Origin: Vibrio coralliirubri
Lineage (GTDB): Bacteria > Pseudomonadota > Gammaproteobacteria > Enterobacterales > Vibrionaceae
DNA length: 64,000 nucleotides
Direction: 5' to 3'
Assembly: GCF_024347375.1 (NCBI RefSeq)
Contig: NZ_AP025470.1
Span: forward strand, 310,001 to 374,000
Part shown: positions 21,674 to 28,807 of the stretch, one piece after another
How the letters are laid out: each line of letters starts with the position of its first letter
Numbering within the stretch: position 1 is the stretch's first letter
The notes under the pieces: generated by a model
Seen by the model: only the letters and a program-made list of their open reading frames with translations
Databases searched by the model: none
Told to the model about the DNA's origin: nothing
Made by a program: the position numbers and the translations under genes

Positions 21674-22125
21674 TATTTTTCTAATCTCATGTCTATATGA
21701 GGAATGTCATCTTCGAGGTACATATCCGAGATGGTTTTGAAGCCATGGCTCGCATAGAAGCTTTCTAGGTGTTGCTGCGCGCCAATATCAATGGCCGTAT
21801 TTGGCCAAAGAGCCTCACAGCGTGTTAATGCTTCTTTGATTAATTGATGCCCCAAGCCATCACCTCTTGCTGATTGCTTGGTTGCGACTCGGCCGATGCT
21901 GGTATTGTCGTAAGAGGTACCTGGTGGTAATAAACGTGCACACGCTACCAACTCTTCATCAGAATAGCCAAGCAGATGCTCAACACCTGCGAGTGTATCT
22001 TTACCGTCGAGCTCTGGATAAGGACAAGTTTGCTCCACCACAAATACATCGACTCTTAATTTAAGTAGTTGATAAAGCTGTTGTGTTGAGAGTTCAGAAA
22101 ACGGAATTGAGTGCCAAGTGATCAT
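21673..22125 (-). CDS. elaA: GNAT-family N-acetyltransferase, ElaA-like
   Basis: The 150-residue protein starts with the ElaA pattern LYQLLKLRVDVFVVEQTCPYPELDGKD. It carries the acetyl-CoA-binding motif region IGRVATKQSARGDGLGHQLI, followed by FYASHGFKTISDMYLEDDIPHIDM. ElaA-type enzymes are acetyltransferases whose physiological substrate is unsettled. It overlaps the downstream EamA transporter by one base, which suggests that a modified small molecule could be exported; that link is inference. Confidence 0.82.
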   Translation of the reverse strand: MITWHSIPFSELSTQQLYQLLKLRVDVFVVEQTCPYPELDGKDTLAGVEHLLGYSDEELVACARLLPPGTSYDNTSIGRVATKQSARGDGLGHQLIKEALTRCEALWPNTAIDIGAQQHLESFYASHGFKTISDMYLEDDIPHIDMRLEK

Positions 22126-22182
22126 GTTTACATCCAGAGATTATCGATGCTCTGAATGTACTATGCGCGATGATTGTTGGCA

Positions 22183-22749
22183 TTAACTATTGTTAATTCG
22201 ACCTTTAATTCTGCTCAGGCTGATTGCAGTTATTCCTAGGTAGGCTGCAATTTGATTGTCGTTCAAGCGCTGCTCAAGGTCGGGATAGTGCTCGCAGAAC
22301 AGCTGATAGCGTTGCTCTGGTGTATAGAGCAGCATGAAGCGTTCTTTATTTTCCTTATGCATCAGCTGTGTTTCTAACAGCTTTAAATACAAAGGATTAT
22401 TTGATGCTCGCCACTCGATAACCGCATTCATTGGCAGCTCTAACATGGTGATGGGTGTCAGCGTTTCTAATAGGTAAGGAGAGGCTTGGTTCTTTATCAG
22501 ACTCTCAAAGCCGATGATCCAATCTTGTTCCCAATAGAACTCTTTGCTGTATTGCTTACCGTCATTGGTGAGGTAGCAGGCGTGGCACAAGCCCTCAAGC
22601 ACAAAGTAGATTGAACTCGCCATCTCACCTTGATTGATCAAGATGTGTCTGGTTGGCAGCTCAAGTGGCTTGGCAACAGCGAGTAGAGATTCAATCTGGC
22701 TTTCAGAGAAGTCGAAGCTTTGCAGTTGTTCGATAAAAGAGGTGTGCAT
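22183..22749 (-). CDS. Crp/Fnr-family transcriptional regulator
   Basis: The 188 residues have an N-terminal cyclic-nucleotide-binding-type beta-roll (HILINQGEMASSIYFVLEGLCHACYLTNDGKQYSKEFYWEQDWI) and a short C-terminal helix-turn-helix (DNQIAAYLGITAISLSRIKGRI). The N-terminal cysteine cluster of FNR is absent. The cAMP-contacting Gly-Glu/Arg-Ser pattern of CRP is not evident, so the ligand is unknown. The gene follows the seven-gene OlsF-like operon by 71 bp, with a perfect 12-bp inverted repeat in the gap. It may regulate that operon or itself; this is inference. Confidence 0.85.
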   Translation of the reverse strand: MHTSFIEQLQSFDFSESQIESLLAVAKPLELPTRHILINQGEMASSIYFVLEGLCHACYLTNDGKQYSKEFYWEQDWIIGFESLIKNQASPYLLETLTPITMLELPMNAVIEWRASNNPLYLKLLETQLMHKENKERFMLLYTPEQRYQLFCEHYPDLEQRLNDNQIAAYLGITAISLSRIKGRINNS

Positions 22750-22763
22750 GAAAATAACCTATC

Positions 22764-22797
22764 CCAAATAAGTGCCGAAATCATCGCACTTATTTGG
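22764..22797. promoter_or_regulatory. Perfect 12-bp inverted repeat before the Crp/Fnr gene
   Basis: CCAAATAAGTGC (22764-22775) and GCACTTATTTGG (22786-22797) flank a 10-bp centre. It starts 15 bp upstream of the regulator's ATG and lies just after the OlsF-like stop. No U-tract follows on the minus strand, so an operator or an RNA hairpin controlling the regulator is more likely than a terminator. Confidence 0.6.
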
Positions 22798-22820
22798 AGA
22801 GAGGTACAGAGCGGGATAAA

Positions 22821-24575
22821 TCAGCGTCGTGCGTGTTGCTCTAGGTAGTCTTGAGCAAGCTCTCTGCCCATGTATTTACCCAGAGTTTTCAGTGGTACCT
22901 TTTTAAGGTTCACCACAATCAAGCCATCCAAGGCATCATTAAATGATGGGTCGACATTAAAACACACCAGTTTACCGTTCATCCCTAGATATTGGCGCAG
23001 CAGTACTGGCAGGCCTTTACCTTGCTCCATGCGTGCTAACACTTTAGAGAGCAGAGGTACACTCGCCAGTGAAGAGAGCAGGTGATTCTGCCAGAACACA
23101 TGACTGCTGGTATTGAGTGGTGATGAAGGTGAAACCAAATTCGCCTTTTCCTCGTCGTAGTGATGGATTGATAAGGTGGTCGCGATCAACAGACGCGCAT
23201 TGTGGCTGTAATCATTACTGATACTGACAGGGCCGAACAGATGGGTGTATTGAGGGTGACGAGAAACAAAGGTCGCGATGCCTTTCCACAATAGTAACAG
23301 TGAGTTCAGGCTCTTTTGGTAAGGCTTACTTACCACTGATCGCCCAAGCTCAATGCTGTTTTCTAACGTATCAATGAATTCTTGGTTGTAGTTAAACAGG
23401 CTACGAGAGTAGAGCTGATCAAGCCCGTGCTCTGCGATGAGTTTGTCGACCATACCGAGTCGATACGCGCCAACCAGTTCTGCCTTGGTTTTATTCCATA
23501 CAAACAGTTGATGGTAGTAAAGGTCGTATTCATCTAAATCACAGGCAAGCCCACTGCCTTCTCCGACTTCTCTAAAGCTCTCTTCTCTTACTCGACCAAT
23601 CTCGCGCATTAAGTTAGGAATAGATTGGCTTGGCGTGCAGTAGACCTCGAAATCCCCTTGCTCGAGCAGTTTCATCTCTTCAGGGAGTGAGTCTATCTCT
23701 ATTGATAAGACTTCTGGCGGAATAGGCGCTATCACTTGGGTATCGAAAGAGGGCGCGTGGATGGGCGTGCTTGGGCTATCTTGTTGACTCATTAGGTAGG
23801 TATTGAGTCGTAGGTAGTTGACGATATCCATCTCTTTTTCAAACGATTTTATCTCTGAATACGGAATCGATGAGCCAATCGAGATAGAGATAGTCGTCGC
23901 CTGTTTATTAAGAAGTTCACGGCCGAGTAGAGCGGTTCTTAATAGCGGATGAACTCTTCCTGCTTGGTAGAAAAGCTCGCTGTTTTTACCATTGATAAAG
24001 ATAGGCACTGTGGTGGCTTGATGACGTTTGACGAATTTGGCGACCGACTTGCTCCACTCGATATCTGTCAGTGTTTTTGCCCCTTTACGGTAGCTCGATA
24101 CTTCACCCGCAGGGAATACAATCAACAGTCCGCCATCAGCCAAATGACGATTGGCGTCTCGAATGGCTTTGGCATTGGTGCGTTTTGATTCTTTACTATT
24201 AAAGACATCGACACCGATGAAAAGATCATCCAGTTCAGGCAGGCGTTTAAGTAGTTCATTGGCCAGCACCTTCACATCCTTCCTTACGGATCCTACGAGA
24301 TCGGCAAGGATCACACCTTCAATAGCACCAAGTGGATGGTTAGCCACAATCACCACTGGCCCTTCTTTCGGGATATTCTCTGTGGTGCCAGATGAAACCG
24401 AGTAGTCGATATTGAGCGCCGACAGGGTGTGATGCATGAATTCAAAGCTAGATAACTCGTTTGGTCGATCTTGATAGAGTCGGTCTAGCTTAGATAGCCC
24501 AGTTGCCCACTCGACAACAGACTCACCTAAACCAAAAGGCGTGTAACGTGGTAAACGAAAAGGACTATCAATCAT
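22821..24575 (-). CDS. olsF: Bifunctional acyltransferase, OlsF-like (probable ornithine lipid synthase)
   Basis: The 584-residue protein is a fusion. Residues about 60-290 form an LPLAT/PlsC-type acyltransferase (NHPLGAIEGV at 79-88, then FPAGEVSS and TVPIFINGKNS). Residues about 300-570 form an OlsB/hemolysin-like GNAT acyltransferase (REESFREVGEGSG, DLDEYDLYYHQLFVWN, ELVGAYRLG, ELGRSVVSKPYQKSLNSLLLLWKGI, FGPVSISNDY). In OlsF enzymes the GNAT part N-acylates ornithine and the PlsC part adds the second acyl chain. Ornithine lipids are phosphorus-free membrane lipids, often made under phosphate limitation. Note that the acidic residue after NHPLG is Glu rather than the usual Asp. Last gene of a seven-gene operon. 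Confidence 0.75.
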   Translation of the reverse strand: MIDSPFRLPRYTPFGLGESVVEWATGLSKLDRLYQDRPNELSSFEFMHHTLSALNIDYSVSSGTTENIPKEGPVVIVANHPLGAIEGVILADLVGSVRKDVKVLANELLKRLPELDDLFIGVDVFNSKESKRTNAKAIRDANRHLADGGLLIVFPAGEVSSYRKGAKTLTDIEWSKSVAKFVKRHQATTVPIFINGKNSELFYQAGRVHPLLRTALLGRELLNKQATTISISIGSSIPYSEIKSFEKEMDIVNYLRLNTYLMSQQDSPSTPIHAPSFDTQVIAPIPPEVLSIEIDSLPEEMKLLEQGDFEVYCTPSQSIPNLMREIGRVREESFREVGEGSGLACDLDEYDLYYHQLFVWNKTKAELVGAYRLGMVDKLIAEHGLDQLYSRSLFNYNQEFIDTLENSIELGRSVVSKPYQKSLNSLLLLWKGIATFVSRHPQYTHLFGPVSISNDYSHNARLLIATTLSIHHYDEEKANLVSPSSPLNTSSHVFWQNHLLSSLASVPLLSKVLARMEQGKGLPVLLRQYLGMNGKLVCFNVDPSFNDALDGLIVVNLKKVPLKTLGKYMGRELAQDYLEQHARR

Positions 24576-24587
24576 AATGAAGCTACC

Positions 24588-25031
24588 TTATTGACTAAAG
24601 TTGTTTAGGAAACCGTCTTGATTCTTGAAATCTTTCACACTTAAAAACGCACCGCATAACCAGACTAGGCATGCCATGCCAAACAATAATCCGCCGTCGT
24701 AACCGACAATTTCACCCGCTGCATTGAACTCAGGCATCTGAATACCGAGCGGCGTAAACAGGTGGAAAAATATCGCACCGCTCATGATCCCCACGCTCAT
24801 AATGGCACCCAGGCCATGCCAACGCGTGAACAGCAAAATGGCCGCAATTAGTTCAGCGAATCCAATCAAGTAGCCGCCAAACGAGCCGAACCAACTGAGC
24901 CCTGACCATGTCGAGAGTGTGCCAAAGATATGTTCAGTCTCGTATGAGCCAGTGAACTTAAAGAACAGCGACTGAATAAACACAAACGCGATAAATGCCG
25001 CAGGGATATGTTTGGCTGGAGTGAATGTCAT
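24588..25031 (-). CDS. DoxX-like inner-membrane protein
   Basis: A 147-residue protein with four predicted transmembrane helices (roughly 10-27, 48-66, 75-93 and 115-132). It has the layout of DoxX/SURF4-like proteins: a first helix with FIQSLFFKFTGS, then GFAELIAAILLFTRWHGLGAI. Such proteins often accompany redox or thiol enzymes, but no catalytic motif is visible here. It lies 10 bp after the YHS gene and 12 bp before the OlsF-like gene. Confidence 0.65.
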   Translation of the reverse strand: MTFTPAKHIPAAFIAFVFIQSLFFKFTGSYETEHIFGTLSTWSGLSWFGSFGGYLIGFAELIAAILLFTRWHGLGAIMSVGIMSGAIFFHLFTPLGIQMPEFNAAGEIVGYDGGLLFGMACLVWLCGAFLSVKDFKNQDGFLNNFSQ

Positions 25032-25041
25032 CGTTATTCCC

Positions 25042-25479
25042 TTACTTAATCAGTTGCGGCCAAACTTTATCGGCTTGTTGAATATGCTGTGCTTGGTCTT
25101 GTTCCCAACGCTGCTTAATCTCTTGGTCGTAGTTGAGGTAAAGCTTGTTATCAACAATCGTCCATTGATGTGGGTCACCCGGTGCAAAGTCACTCTTCGC
25201 TGATACTGCCCAAGCGCAATAGCCACCATATTGAGGGGCATATTTTTCAGGATTATTAACAAATAAAGTCAGATTCTTTTCAGAAGAGAAATACCAATCC
25301 GCGCCTTTGTACTCAGTGCTGAATTTTTTACTGCCTTCAATGGGCTTACCGGAAGTGAAATACGCGACGGTATCGTAGCCATCGAGCGCCTTACTGCTAA
25401 AGAAACCAGTGTAGATTTCATCGGCGGCAAATACGTACGGGCTAACAAGTAGCAGAACCATGGTTAATAGTTTTCTCAT
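25042..25479 (-). CDS. Exported YHS-domain protein
   Basis: The start is placed at the second ATG (25479), which has GGAG 6 bp upstream; the ATG at 25491 has no ribosome binding site. The 145-residue product has a cleavable signal peptide (LLTMVLLLVSPYVFAAD). A YHS-type domain follows (LDGYDTVAYFTSGKPIEGSKKFSTEYKGADWYFSSEKNLTLFVNNPEKYAPQYGGYCAWAVS). YHS domains are thought to bind metal, and exported versions of this type are common but uncharacterised. Periplasmic location is predicted. Central gene of the seven-gene operon. Confidence 0.85.
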   Translation of the reverse strand: MRKLLTMVLLLVSPYVFAADEIYTGFFSSKALDGYDTVAYFTSGKPIEGSKKFSTEYKGADWYFSSEKNLTLFVNNPEKYAPQYGGYCAWAVSAKSDFAPGDPHQWTIVDNKLYLNYDQEIKQRWEQDQAQHIQQADKVWPQLIK

Positions 25480-25491
25480 GATGGACTCCAT

Positions 25492-26241
25492 CTATAGATT
25501 GATTGCGGGTGATAAATCAAAGGTAAAGCGCTGCTGATTTATCTGGCATGGTTTAATGGGTTCGCATGGTGAGCCGGGTGCATAAAACATAGAGGCTTGG
25601 CCATGCAGATTACGTAAGTGTGTAAAGCTCACGGTATGTGCGTCTTCGCGATGCATACAGGTCGCTAAATGAGGTTGTTCACTGTGATGGTGAGAGTGGA
25701 ACATCAGTAAGTTCTGTTGATTCTTACTTGCAGCCATAAGCTGATCGTATTTTGCTTGTCGGTAAGCTTGCACTCGCTCTAAATCAACACCGGATGAGAA
25801 CAGTGGAGAATCTGTGTCGACTATTTGCTGTTGAATACCATCCCACATATAGGCGATAACCAGACCATTGTGTTGGGTTAGATTGGGCGCGAAAGCCAGC
25901 AAGGTAAATGGGGCAAAAGAGTGTAGGTCTAGCTTGTGAAATGCTTCAGAGAGCTGACTGATATTACGACTCGATGATAGATTTTTAAGTAGCAAACCGC
26001 GGCTGACTAACGGCCCAACGGGCACTGTGCCTTGATAGTTATTGAGTAGGCATAGCGAAAGCCCGAACTCATTAATACTTATCCAGCTACCCCCGCCAGT
26101 TGGGTCGAGTGGCATGATGATATCGACACCGTTGACTCGATATTGTCTGGGTGGCATTGCCAGTGCTCGCGTCTTTTGTTCATCACGATTAAAAAAGACC
26201 TGATAGCCATTCTCTTCAAGCAGCCAAGATACTGAACACAT
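25492..26241 (-). CDS. NRDE-family (TANGO2-like) protein
   Basis: The 249-residue protein starts MCSVSWLLEENGYQVFFNRDEQKTRA. This holds the N-terminal Cys2 and the NRDE motif that define the family. A GGGSWISINEFGLSLCLLNNY segment follows. The Cys2 resembles an N-terminal nucleophile arrangement. Eukaryotic TANGO2 has been linked to Golgi organisation, lipid handling and heme trafficking, but bacterial members lack an agreed function. Only 2 bp separate it from the upstream DinB-like gene, and 12 bp from the YHS start. Confidence 0.85.
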   Translation of the reverse strand: MCSVSWLLEENGYQVFFNRDEQKTRALAMPPRQYRVNGVDIIMPLDPTGGGSWISINEFGLSLCLLNNYQGTVPVGPLVSRGLLLKNLSSSRNISQLSEAFHKLDLHSFAPFTLLAFAPNLTQHNGLVIAYMWDGIQQQIVDTDSPLFSSGVDLERVQAYRQAKYDQLMAASKNQQNLLMFHSHHHSEQPHLATCMHREDAHTVSFTHLRNLHGQASMFYAPGSPCEPIKPCQINQQRFTFDLSPAINL

Positions 26242-26243
26242 GA

Positions 26244-26786
26244 TTATTGCTCCCTCAGATAGCTGTTGGTGGTTGGGGCATAACCAAAGCTGTTGCAGGT
26301 CTCGACGTCTAGGAAGGTGGTGATCACCTTGATCATCGCGTAATGATGATTGGCATGCAGCGCGGCAAAGGTGACCTCTCTTTCGAGCGTTGAAGGCAGG
26401 CTTGCGAACACTTGAGCATCCATCGAAACCTCAGTTTGGATCATGATAGGCGCTTCGAGATCTCGACGGTCTAATCGTTCAAGCCAGTTGATCACATAGT
26501 GGATCTCTTTGACTGCAATAGAGCGGTCGTATTCGACGGGATGACCACGACGACGAGTGTTGTAATCAACGGTCTCATCCTCTTTTAAAATCAAGGCGTG
26601 AAAAAGATCCAGTGTGTGACGAGTATGTTCACCGATAGAGCTTGTAACGTGTGGCTTTGCTCGTGTCAGGTAATCGCTGTCAGAAATCGCTAACAAAAAC
26701 TCTAGACCCTGATTCAATATCTCTACCGCTCCCTTGATGCTAGGAGAGAAAGAAGTAAGGGCGCTCGGTTGGGCTATGGGGTTCAT
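26244..26786 (-). CDS. DinB-like (DinB_2/YfiT fold) protein
   Basis: The 180 residues form a probable four-helix bundle of the DinB/YfiT metalloenzyme superfamily. The expected metal-ligand histidines appear in SSIGEHTRHTLDLFHAL and in the C-terminal AALHANHHYAMIKVI. Members include thiol transferases (bacillithiol or mycothiol dependent) and other metal-dependent enzymes. No thiol cofactor can be assigned here. It starts 19 bp after the ATP-grasp gene in the operon. Confidence 0.75.
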   Translation of the reverse strand: MNPIAQPSALTSFSPSIKGAVEILNQGLEFLLAISDSDYLTRAKPHVTSSIGEHTRHTLDLFHALILKEDETVDYNTRRRGHPVEYDRSIAVKEIHYVINWLERLDRRDLEAPIMIQTEVSMDAQVFASLPSTLEREVTFAALHANHHYAMIKVITTFLDVETCNSFGYAPTTNSYLREQ

Positions 26787-26805
26787 TCATGATCCTCGTG
26801 CAAAG

Positions 26806-27939
26806 TTAGTCGGTAGTCGGATATTGTTGAACAAGACGTCGCTCTTCTTGCCACGCCGCAAATAAGCTCTTAAAAGAAGGGGATTGGTGGCCTCGTTGTT
26901 TTTGCTGAGCGCCAATATCAAAAAGAATGCGGTATTGCAGGAGTAGCGTAGAAAATATCTCTCGTAATGGGGTGTTGCGATCCCAGATATGTCCCGCCTC
27001 ACTGCTTGCGCCATTGACCTCAAGAATCGTGAAATCCTCACCGTTCATTAGGCTGTGGATGTCCTTAAACTTGACGTCGAGTCGACCAAAGTGAAAGCCA
27101 TCGAAGTCGTCGAATATCTCGTCTAAGCGTTCTGTTAGAGCCTGAGTGATGTATTGATTACCGTCTCGGAAGATACAGCCACGGCTATGGCTGCCAGCAA
27201 ACGCGAGTTGGAACTCTTCGCCCTCTGCGAGCACTTGATCCAATTTATCTTCATGCCTTGGCAGATACAGATGGCTGAGCTGCCCAGCGCGCGGGCTATT
27301 TTCAATTAACTGCTTGAGTGTCGACTTGCCATCACCCATCACCATTGGCGCATATTTGAGTGTGATCGAGATGATCTCACCTTGCTTTTTGTTTGGGTAA
27401 CGAACGTAGAAAACACCCGCTTCGGCTTGATAAGACGCCTTTTTCTGCAGTAGAAAGCGAGCATTATTTGGGAAAGATTCGACATATTGCTCAAGTTGAT
27501 CTTGGTTGTTGATCAGTTTTACTCCAACACCTCGACAGCCAAGATCCGGCTTCGCCACGATTGGGAAATCAAGATCTGATTGTATGAGTGCGCTGCGTGC
27601 GTCTTCGGCTTGTTTTTTACTGCTGAGATCCGTTTTGGTTAGGATTATAAACGGTGAGATCCAACGCTGACTTGAAGATCCGGCAAGGCTTAATATCTCG
27701 TGTTTTGATTCGCCGACCATGCCACTGAGTTTGATGCTCGGATTGGCGATGAGCGGCAGCGCCCAGTCAAAGTGCCGTAACCCTTGCATCAGGCTTTGAA
27801 TGACCACTGGCGTGTAGAAAAACCAAGTCGGAAGAAACTCATAAGGAGAGACACTACGCACGGTATCTTTTTCAAGCAGAGGCATGCCTGCATTAATTTG
27901 ATGTGCGGGAATGATGCGAATATCTTGCGGTGAACTCAT
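26806..27939 (-). CDS. ATP-grasp domain ligase of unknown substrate
   Basis: The 377-residue protein has an ATP-grasp fold. The nucleotide-binding lid region is FPIVAKPDLGCRGVGVKLI followed by RFLLQKK. Then come SITLKYAPMVMGDGKSTLKQLI and the Mg-ATP site GRLDVKFKDI...DFTILEVNGASSEAGHIWD. ATP-grasp enzymes join a carboxylate to an amine or thiol through an acyl phosphate. The 'MGDGKSTL' element resembles cyanophycin-synthetase/glutamate-ligase relatives, so an amino-acid ligase is plausible. The start overlaps the dedA stop by 4 bp. The substrate is not determinable from sequence. Confidence 0.8.
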   Translation of the reverse strand: MSSPQDIRIIPAHQINAGMPLLEKDTVRSVSPYEFLPTWFFYTPVVIQSLMQGLRHFDWALPLIANPSIKLSGMVGESKHEILSLAGSSSQRWISPFIILTKTDLSSKKQAEDARSALIQSDLDFPIVAKPDLGCRGVGVKLINNQDQLEQYVESFPNNARFLLQKKASYQAEAGVFYVRYPNKKQGEIISITLKYAPMVMGDGKSTLKQLIENSPRAGQLSHLYLPRHEDKLDQVLAEGEEFQLAFAGSHSRGCIFRDGNQYITQALTERLDEIFDDFDGFHFGRLDVKFKDIHSLMNGEDFTILEVNGASSEAGHIWDRNTPLREIFSTLLLQYRILFDIGAQQKQRGHQSPSFKSLFAAWQEERRLVQQYPTTD

Positions 27940-28526
27940 GATAGCCCTCTAGAGTAGGTTTTATTCATTAATCGATTGCCGATAAACAGCAAAACGATGG
28001 CACTCGGGATGATGATCCATTGATATTCAGAGGCTTGCAGCCAGGCTGATGTCCCTAAATAGTAGATGGCAGAGAAGACAATGCCAGTCCAGAGCGCAGT
28101 TGCGCTGATGACGGCAAATAAGAAAGTAGGCAGTGGGATGGCGAAAAAGCCACTCAGAGTAAAACCAACGGTGCGTAGCCCAGGAATAAAGCGGATAACA
28201 AAAAGGCTACTGAATGCGTTTTGGCGTAATTTGGTACGAAGAGAACGAAAGTACTTATTGGTGAGGGCTTTATATCGAACGCCTCGGAAGTAACGTCCTG
28301 ATTTTCCTAGGTAGTAGAGGCCCAAGTCACCCGTGGCAATACCGATGAAAATGGCAAGCAGCGCATATTGAGGAGGAATGAGCCCTTGAGTGGCTAAACC
28401 GGCAGCGGTAACAATCGCAAGATCTTCAAGCAGGTAAGAAAGCGCGATAATGCCAAGCATCAGCCATAGCAGCGACTCCTCCCCTGAATGTAACCATGCT
28501 TGAATGCTCTCGACCGTGCTCATCAA
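27936..28526 (-). CDS. DedA-family membrane protein
   Basis: The 196-residue inner-membrane protein has the DedA/VTT signature: EDLAIVTAAGLATQG with an acidic residue in the first re-entrant region, GDLGLYYLGKSGRY, and RFIPGLRTVGFTLSGFFAIPLPTF. Several terminal helices follow. DedA proteins are lipid transporters or flippases, for example for undecaprenyl phosphate or phosphatidylethanolamine. First gene of the seven-gene operon and overlapped by the ATP-grasp gene. Its start at 28526 has an AAAGGACA ribosome binding site. Confidence 0.88.
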   Translation of the reverse strand: MMSTVESIQAWLHSGEESLLWLMLGIIALSYLLEDLAIVTAAGLATQGLIPPQYALLAIFIGIATGDLGLYYLGKSGRYFRGVRYKALTNKYFRSLRTKLRQNAFSSLFVIRFIPGLRTVGFTLSGFFAIPLPTFLFAVISATALWTGIVFSAIYYLGTSAWLQASEYQWIIIPSAIVLLFIGNRLMNKTYSRGLS

Positions 28527-28547
28527 ATGTCCTTTTCTATCCTATAG

Positions 28548-28571
28548 ATGAATGGCTTAATGACCATTCAT
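28548..28571. promoter_or_regulatory. Perfect inverted repeat upstream of the dedA operon (candidate operator)
   Basis: ATGAATGG (28548-28555) and CCATTCAT (28564-28571) are exact 8-bp arms around 8 bp, 21 bp upstream of the DedA start. Dyads of this size suit a dimeric regulator. No U-tract follows, so it is not a terminator. The rest of 28527-28745 shows no gene and no clear Pho box. Confidence 0.55.
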
Positions 28572-28745
28572 TGAGTGTAGTAAATTAAATAGACACGAGG
28601 AGCAGAGAAAAACTTACAGACAGTTAGCGCTTTTTTGTGTTGATTGGATGCAATGAGTGGTTTGAGGTATGCGGTTTCGGTGCAGAATCAAAGGATGATA
28701 AAGGGTTAGAAACCTAAGGTTTTGGAGTGAATATTGAGAAGAAAA

Positions 28746-28776
28746 GAAAAAGGCTGAGTCGTTGAACTCAGCCTTT
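28746..28776 (-). terminator. Terminator of cpdB
   Basis: AAGGCTGAGT and ACTCAGCCTT pair around a 6-nt loop; on the minus strand TTTTTC follows. It lies about 30 bp after the cpdB stop. Confidence 0.87.
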
Positions 28777-28807
28777 TAGAAGGTTAACTATGGATTACTG
28801 AAGTAAT

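Noticed and set aside
28580..28640. Pho box upstream of the dedA/OlsF-like operon
   Set aside because: Ornithine lipid genes are often phosphate-regulated, so I looked for tandem CTGTCAT-type repeats. Only a single weak CTGTCTGT was seen.
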